A DNA stretch of 64,000 bases from SIG603 sp964370635 (GTDB taxonomy: Bacteria; Bacillota; Clostridia; Oscillospirales; Acutalibacteraceae), in the NCBI GenBank assembly GCA_964370635.1, contig CAYJJU010000006.1, forward strand, positions 52,645 through 116,644, in the 5' to 3' direction. Position 1 is the stretch's first letter, and each line of letters begins with the position of its first letter. Below are positions 41,290-50,285 of the stretch, piece after piece. The notes beneath the pieces were generated by a model that did not search any database, was not told the DNA's origin, and worked only from the letters and a program-made list of their open reading frames with translations. Made by a program: the position numbers and the translations under genes.

Positions 41290-42621
41290 TCATCCTAATC
41301 CTGCAGTTATCAAGTTTTCATTATGCTCTTCTTGAGTTGCAGCATAATAAGGAGTTCCGTCACTGCTATGGGCAAAGTATAGATAATCTGTGTCATTTGG
41401 ATTAATCGCCGCATTAATTGCCGCCATACCCGGATTTGCTATCGCACCTGCAGGAAGGCCTTGTATGCTATAAGTGTCATAGTTACTTACATAGTCAGGC
41501 ATGTCTTCCGGAACGTCGTCTCTTGTTCTGTATGGATAGAAAATTGTGGAGTCGCAGTCTAGCGAGAAAATTGAATAATCCGCACCAAAGTCTAAACGAT
41601 TGTGTAATACAGACGATACATTTAGCATATCCTCTTCATTTGCCGCCTCACGCTGAATAATCGATGCAAGCACGACTACTTCGTCAAGCGTCATTCCGGA
41701 GGCATTAATTTCTTCAAGCGTTTCTTTTGTTATTTTAAGCTGGAAGTTTGTTAAGAATTTACCTATTACAACATCTATGTCTTCACCCTTATAGAAATCA
41801 TAGGTATCCGGGAACATATAGCCCTCTAAAGTATAGTAACGCTCTTCCTCGTTTTCTATAAAGGAAATCATGTCGTAATTATCATAATTTTCAGTATTTG
41901 CCGCTTGAAGAATTTCGTCGGCGTCTATTACTCCGTTTTCTTCAAGTGAATTTGCAATGTCGACTATATTCATACCCTCGGTAAAAGTAATAGTGACAAC
42001 CTCTAAATTATTAGGCCCACCTTGGATTATATTAATAATCTCTTCGTAATCTAAATTTGTGGCAATTTCGTAAGAGCCGCCTTCTGTATACTCTGCACTG
42101 GTCGTAAGCTCTGCATAAATTTCAAAAAATGCCGGTTGCGAAATTATTTCACCCTCGTGCAAAATCTCGGCAAGTTCTTCAAAACTTGTATTGTTTGGAA
42201 TGTCGACTATCGTAGTAGCTGCTTCTTCACGTCCTATGGCAAACAAATCGTTTGAGCCTAAAATGAGGTAGCTTGACGCACTTAAAGAGACCAAAATAAC
42301 CATGCATATCCATACTATTCTAAAAATTCTTCTATTTTTAATAGATTTAATCTTATCTCTTTTTTTATGTTCTCTCTTCAAATCTTTTGATTTTTTTTCA
42401 GAATAATACACGCTTGCGCCTATATCCTGCACCGGGATAGAACCTGTGTTTGTGTCAGGTTTTTTACCGGCTTTTAAACTTTGATTTTTGATGTCTATAT
42501 TGCTGACAGTATTGTATACCTCGTCATCAATATTCACCTTAAATTCCTCAACACTTTTCCTCTCATAATCACGATTTACATCAAATGAATCGTTTTGAGG
42601 ATAGTTTTTATTTTCATCCAT
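41290..42621 (-). CDS. mltG: Endolytic murein transglycosylase MltG
   Basis: MltG cuts nascent glycan strands at the membrane. The 443 residues have a charged cytoplasmic N-terminus (about 95 residues), one membrane helix (RIVWICMVILVSLSASSYLI), and a LysM-like then YceG domain. The catalytic Glu lies in SIIQREAANEEDML and the family end PGMAAINAAINPNDTDYLYF is present. GGAGAAG precedes the ATG. It is followed by the U32 gene. Confidence 0.95.
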   Translation of the reverse strand: MDENKNYPQNDSFDVNRDYERKSVEEFKVNIDDEVYNTVSNIDIKNQSLKAGKKPDTNTGSIPVQDIGASVYYSEKKSKDLKREHKKRDKIKSIKNRRIFRIVWICMVILVSLSASSYLILGSNDLFAIGREEAATTIVDIPNNTSFEELAEILHEGEIISQPAFFEIYAELTTSAEYTEGGSYEIATNLDYEEIINIIQGGPNNLEVVTITFTEGMNIVDIANSLEENGVIDADEILQAANTENYDNYDMISFIENEEERYYTLEGYMFPDTYDFYKGEDIDVVIGKFLTNFQLKITKETLEEINASGMTLDEVVVLASIIQREAANEEDMLNVSSVLHNRLDFGADYSIFSLDCDSTIFYPYRTRDDVPEDMPDYVSNYDTYSIQGLPAGAIANPGMAAINAAINPNDTDYLYFAHSSDGTPYYAATQEEHNENLITAGLG

Positions 42622-42655
42622 ACTTCTTCTCCAATCTTAAGATTAACATCATGAA

Positions 42656-43210
42656 TTAATCACATATAACATAATGCACAGAAAAATCATTTTTATTTGT
42701 AGGAAGCTCCATTAAAATTTGTTCCTTAAAGCACAGTCCTACACAAAAACCGTTAAATTTTTCTAAATATCTATCATAATATCCTTTTCCACGCCCAAGC
42801 CTTGCGCCATCTTTTGTAAACGCAAGCCCAGGCACTATGCACAGAGCATTTTCACTGCTTGATAAATCAAATTCCAGAGTATTGCCTTGTGGCTCATAAA
42901 TATTATAGGCTCCCAAAACAAGTTTGTCTAAACTTTCTATCTTATAAAACTTCATGCTGTTATCCACTTTACTGCATTTTGGGAAAAATAACGACTTGTT
43001 TTTACTTAAAAGATAGTTTATCAGCCTATTCGTATCCGGCTCAAACAACAAATTTGAAAACACAAGTACTTTACTTGCCTTTATAAGATTTTTATCTTTT
43101 ATGAGCTTTTGGAAAATTATATCATTTTTTTCTTCAAAATTATTGATAAAAGACAGCTTATCCTTAATCTTACTTCTAAGCCTTGCCTTTTTAATATCGA
43201 TACTATTCAT
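42656..43210 (-). CDS. 5-formyltetrahydrofolate cyclo-ligase
   Basis: Converts 5-formyl-THF to 5,10-methenyl-THF with ATP, returning folate to the active pool. The 184 residues include the nucleotide/substrate motif LGRGKGYYDRYL and the VPGLAFTKDGARLG stretch. The ATG at 43210 overlaps the upstream stop as TAATG, indicating coupling. An earlier GTG has no site. Its folate role fits thyX upstream in the same run. Confidence 0.93.
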   Translation of the reverse strand: MNSIDIKKARLRSKIKDKLSFINNFEEKNDIIFQKLIKDKNLIKASKVLVFSNLLFEPDTNRLINYLLSKNKSLFFPKCSKVDNSMKFYKIESLDKLVLGAYNIYEPQGNTLEFDLSSSENALCIVPGLAFTKDGARLGRGKGYYDRYLEKFNGFCVGLCFKEQILMELPTNKNDFSVHYVICD

Positions 43211-43752
43211 TACTTTTTGCACTGCATTGCCGCAAAAAGTTTATCCGCTTTTTCTTTTGAGTCGTAAAGTTCTACTATTTTAAGCGCAAAATCAAAACTT
43301 ACTCCTGCGCCTTTTGCGGTAATTATTTTACCGTCTACACTAACATTTTCACCCGTGTAATTTGCACCATTAAGCTGGGTGTCAAATCCTGGGTAACAAG
43401 TTACATTTTTGCCCTCTAATAGGTTCATATGCCCTAAAATTGACGGGGCGGCACAAATTGCACATATAAATTTGTCATTTCTATAACAGTAATCTACTAT
43501 GGTCTTTAGAAGCGGTTCTGCCTCTAAATTTAGCGTTCCGGGAATGCCACCCGGCAGTATTATCATATCCATGTCATCGCAGCTTATGTTCTTAATTTGC
43601 ATGTCGGAAAAAACTTTTATCCCATGAGAGCCCTCTATGACATCTCCACCTATTCCGACAGTTTTAATATCAAGCTCTGCACGCCTTATTATATCCAAAG
43701 TCGCCAAAGCTTCTATCTCTTCAAACCCTTCCGCTAAAAACATATAAATCAT
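43210..43752 (-). CDS. DJ-1/PfpI-family protein
   Basis: A 180-residue DJ-1-like protein of the YajL/ThiJ group. The nucleophile Cys lies in FICAICAAPSILG and the conserved Glu in FLAEGFEEIEAL. These proteins are associated with oxidative stress or glyoxal detoxification; the exact role is unknown. The start overlaps the tmk stop by 4 bp (ATGA) and its stop overlaps the next start, so it lies in a tightly coupled operon. Confidence 0.92.
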   Translation of the reverse strand: MIYMFLAEGFEEIEALATLDIIRRAELDIKTVGIGGDVIEGSHGIKVFSDMQIKNISCDDMDMIILPGGIPGTLNLEAEPLLKTIVDYCYRNDKFICAICAAPSILGHMNLLEGKNVTCYPGFDTQLNGANYTGENVSVDGKIITAKGAGVSFDFALKIVELYDSKEKADKLFAAMQCKK

Positions 43753-44423
43753 ACTTGCACCACTTTCTTTAAAGTATTAAAAATCTCTTCTTCAATGTCG
43801 TCCATACTGCGTGGAACATTGTCTTTTGCGCAGGAAATGACATTCCATCCTAGCTTTTCAGCCGCAAAAAACGCACTTTCTCTGCATTTTATCAAAAAAT
43901 CCACATTCTTTTCGTGTATGTCTTTTTTATTTTCATCGCCCTTATATCTCACTTTTAAAAGCTGTTGAGACACCAAGGGAGGCATGTCAAGATATATTAC
44001 CTGCAAAGGTTTTGGAAGTCCCATTTTATTATACTCCAAATCCTCCACCCACTCTATAAAAGCATCCCACTGGGATTTTGGAAGCTTAGACATTTGAAAG
44101 ACGATGTTTGATGTAGTATATCGATCTGCAATCACGATATCTCCATTATCAAGGTGCTTGCCCCAGTGTTTTTTATAACTTGCAAATCTGTCAACAGCAT
44201 AAAAAACACAGCCGGCATATGGGTTTACATCGCTTGGACTCTCTCCAAATTCACCGCCTAAATACATTTTAACCAAGGAAGAAGACGGCGACTCGTAATC
44301 GGGAAAACTAATTTTATGTGTAGTTTTGCCACTATTTACAAGTCTTAATCTAAGTCTTTCGATTTGAGTGCCTTTTCCACTTGCATCTAAGCCTTCAATT
44401 ACCACAAAACTCAAGCTATTCAC
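43749..44423 (-). CDS. tmk: Thymidylate kinase-like protein
   Basis: Phosphorylates dTMP to dTDP. The 224 residues have a P-loop EGLDASGKGTQ, somewhat different from the usual EGIDGAGKTTQ, the DRYTTSN motif and a lid-region segment near LLKVRYKGDE. Its start overlaps the thyX stop by 8 bp. Pairing with thyX, which makes dTMP, strongly supports the call. The atypical P-loop suggests the diverged Tmk subfamily. Confidence 0.88.
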   Translation of the reverse strand: MNSLSFVVIEGLDASGKGTQIERLRLRLVNSGKTTHKISFPDYESPSSSLVKMYLGGEFGESPSDVNPYAGCVFYAVDRFASYKKHWGKHLDNGDIVIADRYTTSNIVFQMSKLPKSQWDAFIEWVEDLEYNKMGLPKPLQVIYLDMPPLVSQQLLKVRYKGDENKKDIHEKNVDFLIKCRESAFFAAEKLGWNVISCAKDNVPRSMDDIEEEIFNTLKKVVQV

Positions 44424-45180
44424 TCACCTTTAAAAATTTTTCTCTGACTTCCTTTATTTTTCCGCAAGTCATTTTTCCCTCAGGACATGGGCCATGCACA
44501 CACGGAGGGCCTGCTTTGCTAAAGAGTGTCGGAGAAACTTCTTTGACTTTCAAAAGCATAGCCACGGCCATATCCCTTATCTCCCACTGAGCCCTGTTAC
44601 AGCATCTATGCGCAAAAAAGTTCATTAAACTTCTTGCATTAAAAGTGCAAATCAGCTTAGTAGTGCAGGCATTTGGCAAAACAAATCTCGCATCTTCTAT
44701 AGCTTTTTTCTCTGCATTTCTTTTTGCCGTTTTTTCATCAACTTTGTCTTCAATCATGTCATTATAGTGCTTTTTATAAAGAATGGCTGTAAGTTTTTCG
44801 TAAGTGGCTTGGTCTTGCTCCATGGCCTCTAAGTAAAGCTCTTTTGCCTCTTTAATGCTCTCAATTTCGGGCGGAACAACAAATTCAAACGCAGTTTCCT
44901 TTACATACCTTTGGCTTTGCACGCTAAACGAGGCTATCCTATGCCTTGTAAGCTGTGCTAAAAGCGAGCGCGACACGCCCTCTACTCCAAAAGTAAAATT
45001 CGCATGCTCTATAGGGCTTTCGTGTCCTATTTGGGTGAGCATTTCAAGGAAAGACTGAGTTTTTTCGGCTGTAAGCCCATCTTTTACCGTCTTTATATCT
45101 GCCGCACTATAGCAAAGTTTTGCCGCACAGGCAATGGTTTGCTCCGGCAGTGGTGTATATGTAATTAGCTCTACATTCAT
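44416..45180 (-). CDS. thyX: FAD-dependent thymidylate synthase ThyX
   Basis: Makes dTMP from dUMP with methylene-THF and reduced flavin, the alternative to ThyA. The 254 residues contain the ThyX motif RHRx7S (as RHRIASFSVQS followed by QRYV), a conserved HESPIEHANF segment, and a long charged insert in the middle. A Cys-rich end (CVHGPCPEGKMTCGK) is typical of clostridial forms. The start follows AAGG. tmk is translationally coupled. Confidence 0.96.
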   Translation of the reverse strand: MNVELITYTPLPEQTIACAAKLCYSAADIKTVKDGLTAEKTQSFLEMLTQIGHESPIEHANFTFGVEGVSRSLLAQLTRHRIASFSVQSQRYVKETAFEFVVPPEIESIKEAKELYLEAMEQDQATYEKLTAILYKKHYNDMIEDKVDEKTAKRNAEKKAIEDARFVLPNACTTKLICTFNARSLMNFFAHRCCNRAQWEIRDMAVAMLLKVKEVSPTLFSKAGPPCVHGPCPEGKMTCGKIKEVREKFLKVSE

Positions 45181-45270
45181 AATTATGACCTTGTCATTTT
45201 CATAGCAAAAATGTGATGAAAATTTCGGGTTTGCTTCCCGTGACTATCCTTTCGGGTTTATTTTTAAAAC

Positions 45271-45798
45271 TCATTCTCCAAGTTTTAGCGCTTTCATATT
45301 AAGCTCTTTTAATTGCTCTTTGCTTTTTGGAACACAAGCCAAAATGGCTTTTTTAAGTGTTTCTTCACTGCAAAAATTTGTTTCCTTTAATAATTTTCCT
45401 ATTAAAATAATATTTGCAAGTCCAACTAAATCGTTTTCCTGCGCAAGCTTTGTGGCCTCTAATTCATACAAATTAACGTCTTCTCTTATACTGTGGCCGC
45501 TTACAATTGAGCTATCAATTATTACGGTTCCACCGCTATTAACTTCGCCAATGAATTTTTCATAAGAAGGCAAATTCATAGCGACCAAGACATCGGGATG
45601 TGTTACAAGCGGCGAGCCTATGGCTTTATCAGAAACGCAAACAGAGCAGTTAGCCGTGCCGCCTCTCATCTCAGGCCCGTATGACGGAAGCCACGAAACC
45701 TCTTTATTTTCAATAAGGCCTGCATAGGCAATTACTTTAGCGGCAAACAAAATTCCCTGTCCGCCAAAACCTGCAAATATCATGTTTAAGTTTTTCAT
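45271..45798 (-). CDS. 2-oxoacid:ferredoxin oxidoreductase, gamma subunit
   Basis: The gamma subunit binds at the interface of the four-subunit enzyme that oxidises 2-oxoacids to acyl-CoA with ferredoxin. The 175 residues have MIFAGFGGQGILFAAKVIAY and the SWLPSYGPEMRGGTANCSV stretch, both typical. The ATG overlaps the beta stop (ATGA). The operon order is ferredoxin, alpha, beta, gamma, as in VorDABC/KorDABC. Confidence 0.94.
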   Translation of the reverse strand: MKNLNMIFAGFGGQGILFAAKVIAYAGLIENKEVSWLPSYGPEMRGGTANCSVCVSDKAIGSPLVTHPDVLVAMNLPSYEKFIGEVNSGGTVIIDSSIVSGHSIREDVNLYELEATKLAQENDLVGLANIILIGKLLKETNFCSEETLKKAILACVPKSKEQLKELNMKALKLGE

Positions 45799-46544
45799 GC
45801 CAAATCCTCCCCTTTGTCTTTATAAACGCCTAAAGGATAATGAGGCAACATATTGTCATTAAGCCATTTCAAGGATTCTATAGGCGTCATGCCCCAGTTT
45901 GTCGGACATGTCGATAAAACTTCTATTATACAGTAGCCTTTTCCTTCAATTTGATACTCAAACGCTTTTTTTATGGCTTTTTTAGCTTCTCTAACGCTTT
46001 TAACGTCGTCTACTTTTACCCTTTGTGCCAAAGCGACACCGTCTAAAGTAGAAAGCATTTCACATACTTTTATCGGATAGCCCGCAGTAGAGACATCACG
46101 TCCGTAAGGACTTGTTTGTGTGACTTGACCTGAAAGGCTTGTAGGCGCCATTTGTCCGCCTGTCATGCCATAAATTGCGTTATTTACAAATATTGCGACA
46201 ATTTTCTCTCCTCTTGCCGCCGCATGCACAGTTTCCGCTGTGCCTATAGCCGCAAGGTCACCGTCGCCTTGATATGTAAACACTGTGCCGTCTGGCACTG
46301 CTCTTTTAATGCCTGTAGCAACCGCTTGAGCCCTTCCGTGAGGCGCTTGCACCATGTCGCAGTTAAAATAATTATATGAAAACACTGAGCAGCCAACCGA
46401 GGCAACTCCTATGCTTTTGCCTAAAACACCGAGTTCTTCAAGGCTTTCCGCCACAAGTTTATGTATTATTCCATGAGTACAACCGGGACAGTAATGCATT
46501 GGCATATCGGTTAGCCCTGCACTTTTTTTATATACAACAGCCAT
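45795..46544 (-). CDS. 2-oxoacid:ferredoxin oxidoreductase, beta (TPP-binding) subunit
   Basis: Carries thiamine pyrophosphate. The 249 residues include MHYCPGCTHGIIHKLVAESL, the TPP-binding GDGDLAAIGTAETVHAAARG and VNNAIYGMTGGQMAPTS. The ATG at 46544 follows GGAGG by 8 bp; a GTG one codon earlier is less likely. It lies directly after the alpha gene. Branched-chain 2-oxoacids or 2-oxoglutarate are the probable substrates. Confidence 0.95.
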   Translation of the reverse strand: MAVVYKKSAGLTDMPMHYCPGCTHGIIHKLVAESLEELGVLGKSIGVASVGCSVFSYNYFNCDMVQAPHGRAQAVATGIKRAVPDGTVFTYQGDGDLAAIGTAETVHAAARGEKIVAIFVNNAIYGMTGGQMAPTSLSGQVTQTSPYGRDVSTAGYPIKVCEMLSTLDGVALAQRVKVDDVKSVREAKKAIKKAFEYQIEGKGYCIIEVLSTCPTNWGMTPIESLKWLNDNMLPHYPLGVYKDKGEDLA

Positions 46545-46547
46545 CAC

Positions 46548-47603
46548 TTAGCCCTCCTTAATCATCGATTTAATTTTTTCTAAAACTTCACCAGGTGTCG
46601 GTATTACTCCACCTGTCCTGCCATAAAAATCGACAGGCACTGCGTTATTTACAGCAAGTCTTACATCATCAACCATTTGACCCATGCTCATTTCAACCAC
46701 GAGCATACTTTTTACCGTCTTGGCATTTTCTATTATAACATCGCTTGGGAAAGGCCAAAGGCTAATAGGCCTTATCATTCCAACTTTTAGCCCCTCTTCA
46801 CGAGCCATGTTCACGGCGCTTCTAACCACACGAGAAGACGCACCGTATGAAACCACTGTTAAGTCGGCATCATCTGTAAGATAGCTCTCAGACATTTGAT
46901 GTTTTCGACTTATAACTTCGTATTTTTTATATCTTTCCATTATCAACTCTTCAAGAATACTTGGAGTTATATAAAGTGAATTTGCAACATTTTTATCTCT
47001 TTTATCCCTATGTCCGTTTGTCGCCCATGGCTTATCAAACACTTTGTTTGCATTAAGTTCAGGTAACTCTACAGGCTCCATCATTTGTCCAAGCATACCA
47101 TCGGCCAAAATCATTGCAGGCATACGGTAAGTATCCGCCAAGTCAAAGGAGGTAGATACCAAGTCGACCATTTCCTGTACAGTCGACGGTGCAAAAACTA
47201 AAAGATGAAAGTCGCCATGCCCTACAGATTTTGTCGCCTGCCAGTAGTCCGCCTGTGAGGGCTGAATTCCGCCAAGACCCGGGCCTCCACGCTGAATATT
47301 AATTATAAGTGCAGGAAGGTCTGAGCCTGCCATGTATGATATACATTCGCTTTTAAGGCTAACTCCCGGCGATGACGACGATGTCATGGCACGAACGCCA
47401 GATGCCGCCGCTCCTAAAACCATGTTAGCCGCTCCTATTTCAGATTCCGCCTGTAAATATGTGCCATCAACCTTTGGCATCATTTTTGCCATGTAGGCCG
47501 CAAGCTCTGTCTGAGGAGTAATTGGATATCCAAAAAAATGTCTGCAACCTGCCCTTATTGCCGCCTCGGCAAGTGCTTCATTGCCCTTCATAAGTACTTT
47601 CAT
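46548..47603 (-). CDS. 2-oxoacid:ferredoxin oxidoreductase, alpha subunit
   Basis: The large alpha subunit carries the pyrimidine-binding face. The 351 residues have the family opening AAIRAGCRHFFGYPITPQTE, the SSSPGVSLKSECISYMAGSD segment and the late EMSMGQMVDDVRLAV stretch. It is of the KorA/VorB type, so the likely substrates are 2-oxoglutarate or branched-chain 2-oxoacids. The ATG follows GGAGAAGG. It precedes the beta gene. Confidence 0.94.
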   Translation of the reverse strand: MKVLMKGNEALAEAAIRAGCRHFFGYPITPQTELAAYMAKMMPKVDGTYLQAESEIGAANMVLGAAASGVRAMTSSSSPGVSLKSECISYMAGSDLPALIINIQRGGPGLGGIQPSQADYWQATKSVGHGDFHLLVFAPSTVQEMVDLVSTSFDLADTYRMPAMILADGMLGQMMEPVELPELNANKVFDKPWATNGHRDKRDKNVANSLYITPSILEELIMERYKKYEVISRKHQMSESYLTDDADLTVVSYGASSRVVRSAVNMAREEGLKVGMIRPISLWPFPSDVIIENAKTVKSMLVVEMSMGQMVDDVRLAVNNAVPVDFYGRTGGVIPTPGEVLEKIKSMIKEG

Positions 47604-47630
47604 AAAACCTTCTCCATTTCTTTAATTTTA

Positions 47631-47837
47631 TTATTTTTCAACACTGATAACGCTGTCTGGACACATGGTTGCACAAAAAGCACAGCCTATGCATTTTTCC
47701 ATTTCGGTAACTACTGCGGGGCGATAACCCTTAGCGTTGAATTTTTCTTCGCTTAAAGAAATTATCTTTTTGGGACATGCTACCACGCACATCTTACATC
47801 CTTTACAGATGTTCTCATCAATTATTACTTTTGCCAT
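47631..47837 (-). CDS. 2x[4Fe-4S] ferredoxin (oxidoreductase delta subunit)
   Basis: A 68-residue ferredoxin with two complete cluster motifs, CKGCKMCVVACPKKI and CIGCAFCATMCPDSV. It supplies or accepts electrons for the 2-oxoacid oxidoreductase encoded next. The ATG follows GGGAGG. It lies 27 bp before the alpha gene. Confidence 0.95.
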   Translation of the reverse strand: MAKVIIDENICKGCKMCVVACPKKIISLSEEKFNAKGYRPAVVTEMEKCIGCAFCATMCPDSVISVEK

Positions 47838-47873
47838 TGTATTTACCTCCCAAGTTTTTATATTAAAATTAAA

Positions 47874-48536
47874 TTATTCCCATAAAAAAGTGACTTCTCT
47901 GTCGATTATTTTAATCTTCTCGTCTGTGCTCTCCGGTTTAACAAAGCTTGGCACTGTGCTGTATAGACAAGGAAGTCCAGACAGTTTTTCGACTTCTTTT
48001 GCATATGAAAAAGAGTCTTCTACAGTCTGCCACGTGGTATAGGTGCTTAAATGTGAATTATTGACTATTGCAGTCGCCTTAAGTCTTGAAACTTTTTCTA
48101 TCTCTTTTAAAATATTTATTGCGTCTTTTGGTGTTGAAGACGACACTCTGTACATATTAATGACATATATCATCTCATAACCATGCTCATCAATGCTGTT
48201 AGCGTATGCGCCCAAGGCCGTAGCTCCTACATCGTCACCGCCTACATCAATTATGACATTTGCACCCTCATTTAAAAAAGCCTTAGAGACTTTAGGAGAT
48301 AGCGACGGTATATCGATTGTGCTTCCCGCACCGTTTGGCGCTATAAGCTCTATGCCACAAGTATTCAGCAGTTTTTCATAATCAGAGGACCTGAAATACG
48401 GATTTACAATGTCAAAGTCAATCAGCAAGGTTTTACCCTCTTTTGCGCTTTCCTTTGCCAAATTTAGGCATAAATTAGTCTTTCCGCATCCATAATGACC
48501 GCAAACTACAGTTATTTTATTTTTATTTTCCACCAA
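47874..48536 (-). CDS. ParA/CooC-like P-loop ATPase
   Basis: A 220-residue ATPase with the deviant P-loop VVCGHYGCGKTNLCLNLA and the IDFDIVNPYFR switch region. It resembles the nucleotide-binding proteins found upstream of 2-oxoacid:ferredoxin oxidoreductase genes in Clostridia, which may help to assemble or activate the enzyme; that is inference. The start is a TTG 8 bp after AAGGAG; a GTG one codon later is also possible. It leads the operon. Confidence 0.82.
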   Translation of the reverse strand: MVENKNKITVVCGHYGCGKTNLCLNLAKESAKEGKTLLIDFDIVNPYFRSSDYEKLLNTCGIELIAPNGAGSTIDIPSLSPKVSKAFLNEGANVIIDVGGDDVGATALGAYANSIDEHGYEMIYVINMYRVSSSTPKDAINILKEIEKVSRLKATAIVNNSHLSTYTTWQTVEDSFSYAKEVEKLSGLPCLYSTVPSFVKPESTDEKIKIIDREVTFLWE

Positions 48537-48560
48537 TATGCACGCTCCTTAATCCAAGTA

Positions 48561-48589
48561 ATTATACCACAAGCACATAATAATTTCAA
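48561..48589 (-). promoter_or_regulatory. Promoter of the 2-oxoacid oxidoreductase operon
   Basis: On the minus strand TTGAAA (48584-48589), 17 bp and TATAAT (48561-48566) with a TG extension. Confidence 0.8.
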
Positions 48590-48966
48590 GAATTTTTACC
48601 GCTTTGATTTATTAAAAATTGTAAACATTTTATGCTAAACGCACTATACAAGTACATAATTCGACATTATTTTTATTTAATTCATACTTTTTTCAAAAAT
48701 TATATACTTAGATTTAATAATTAGGGTTTATTATATAGTCACGGGGAATCAAGAAATGCTAATTAAAGCATTTTAATCAAATCTAGTTTTCACATTTATA
48801 CATACTGTCCAAACTTACTAAAATTTGAAAAACAAATTTTGTAAACGGGCAGACCAAAATTTCCACCTTTGCAAAAATTTTGCAAAGGTGTTTTTTATTT
48901 CAAGCTATAAATCACCTTTTATGTGGAATAGTAAATTTAAGATAAACATAAAGGGAGTGATTAAAT
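48590..48966. other. AT-rich gap with an orphan terminator upstream of spoIVB
   Basis: No gene is visible. A 0A-box core TTCGACA lies at 48660-48666. A small AATGCT/AGCATT hairpin lies near 48756-48773. A very strong plus-strand terminator follows (48864-48900). That terminator has no plus-strand gene before it, so a short RNA or an attenuated spoIVB leader is possible. Confidence 0.5.
48864..48900 (+). terminator. Strong terminator with no upstream gene
   Basis: CACCTTTGCAAAA (48864-48876) and its exact inverse TTTTGCAAAGGTG (48878-48890) are followed by TTTTTTATTT. It lies about 65 bp before spoIVB on the same strand. Confidence 0.85.
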
Positions 48967-50136
48967 GTGAAAAAAAAGTCAGATAATAATTTTTTAGTCT
49001 TTATTTTAAGCACAATAGTTAGTTTTACGGTCCTTTCAGTGCCAATTTTTTTATATGTTCTATTTATAAACACTATAGAAAATTCACCCGTCGCAAGCGA
49101 AAATATAATCAAGGAAGCATCGCTTTTTAACACGGCATCAATTATAGAAAACAGCGACTACACTCAAGCAAACGAGCCTGACTTACAGCCCGCAACTGTA
49201 AGCGAGAGCGACATCTACCTTATACCGCTTGGCGATATTTTTGGTATAAAGCTTTACACCGACGGCATAATCGTGACTTCTTTAAGTGAAATTTATGCAG
49301 ATGGAGAGTACCACTGCCCCGCAGACGATGCAAATATAATGCCGGGTGATTATATTACACATATAAACAAAATTCAGATTGACAGCAATGCGCATTTTAC
49401 AGAGCTTTTAGCGCAGTTTATGCCAAACTCCATAGAGCTTACAATTATCAGAAACAAAGAAACTATAATAACAAACTTGACCCCAGTTTTTGATGGAACG
49501 GCATACAGATGTGGCATGTGGATAAGGGACAGTGCGGCAGGCATAGGCACTTTGACATTTGTAGACCCAGTAACAGGAATGTTTGCAGGGCTAGGCCATG
49601 CGATTTGCGAACCCGACACGGGTGCTATAATGCCATTAAAAGACGGAAGCCCCACCGCAATTACAATAAGCACTATAGAAAAAGCCGAGGCAGGACTGCC
49701 GGGAAAAATTAACGGTTTTTTCAGCAGTACAAACGCAATAGGCACCCTATCTCATAATAGCGAAACAGGAATTTACGGCACGCTATACGACATTCCACAA
49801 AAAGAAAAATTCCCCGTCACTCCATCAGAAGAAGTGGAAAAGGGTGCCGCACAAATTCTTGCAAGTGTGACAAACGACGGAGCAGAAATTTTTAACGTAA
49901 ATATAGAAAGCATTCCAAACCCCGATGGCGATATAAAAAATGTGGTAATAAAAATAACCGATGAAAGACTGATGGCGATTACAGGTGGAATAATTCAAGG
50001 AATGAGCGGAACGCCCGTTATAAAAGACGGAGAACTAACAGCGGCAATAAGCCACGTATTCATAGACGACCCCACCCGTGGATATGGGATTTTTATTGAA
50101 AATATGCTTGAGAGTGCGGAAAATATAGCGGAATAA
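48967..50136 (+). CDS. spoIVB: SpoIVB sporulation peptidase
   Basis: SpoIVB is secreted from the forespore and triggers sigma-K activation in the mother cell. The 389 residues have an N-terminal membrane anchor (about residues 10-34). A PDZ domain follows (GDIFGIKLYTDGIIVTSLSE to NIMPGDYITHINK), then an S55 serine-peptidase domain with catalytic His in AGLGHAICE and Ser in GMSGTPVIKDG. The start is a GTG 9 bp after GGGAG. spoIVB is normally followed by spo0A, but here 9.4 kb intervene. A 76-bp piece of its 3' end (50003-50078) is repeated twice downstream. Confidence 0.94.
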   Translation: MKKKSDNNFLVFILSTIVSFTVLSVPIFLYVLFINTIENSPVASENIIKEASLFNTASIIENSDYTQANEPDLQPATVSESDIYLIPLGDIFGIKLYTDGIIVTSLSEIYADGEYHCPADDANIMPGDYITHINKIQIDSNAHFTELLAQFMPNSIELTIIRNKETIITNLTPVFDGTAYRCGMWIRDSAAGIGTLTFVDPVTGMFAGLGHAICEPDTGAIMPLKDGSPTAITISTIEKAEAGLPGKINGFFSSTNAIGTLSHNSETGIYGTLYDIPQKEKFPVTPSEEVEKGAAQILASVTNDGAEIFNVNIESIPNPDGDIKNVVIKITDERLMAITGGIIQGMSGTPVIKDGELTAAISHVFIDDPTRGYGIFIENMLESAENIAE

Positions 50137-50140
50137 ACAA

Positions 50141-50198
50141 AAGTGTTAGTCCTTAATGTCTCGAAAACCACTGAGAAATAATAGGACTAACACTTTTT
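50141..50198 (+). terminator. Terminator after spoIVB
   Basis: AAGTGTTAGTCCT (50141-50153) pairs with AGGACTAACACTT (50183-50195) around a 29-nt loop, followed by TTT. The left arm recurs at the start of the two downstream repeats. Confidence 0.75.
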
Positions 50199-50230
50199 GC
50201 TCAAAACATCAAGCAATAACTTAAAGCCTA

Positions 50231-50239
50231 TGTTATAAT
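50231..50239 (+). promoter_or_regulatory. Extended -10 promoter of the AraC-GGDEF gene
   Basis: TGTTATAAT (50231-50239) is a perfect extended -10. No good -35 lies 17 bp upstream. Transcription would start about 45 bp before the gene. Confidence 0.5.
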
Positions 50240-50285
50240 AACTTCATAATAAACGTTTATCAATTTGCAGAAAGGAAGTGTGTAG

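Noticed and set aside
45181..45270. Possible terminator (CCCG/CGGG stretches) between the gamma-subunit gene and thyX
   Set aside because: The stems are short and no T-run follows on the minus strand.
48737..48760. c-di-GMP riboswitch-like TCACGGGGAATC sequence
   Set aside because: The conserved GEMM core and GCAAAGCC-type loops are not present.
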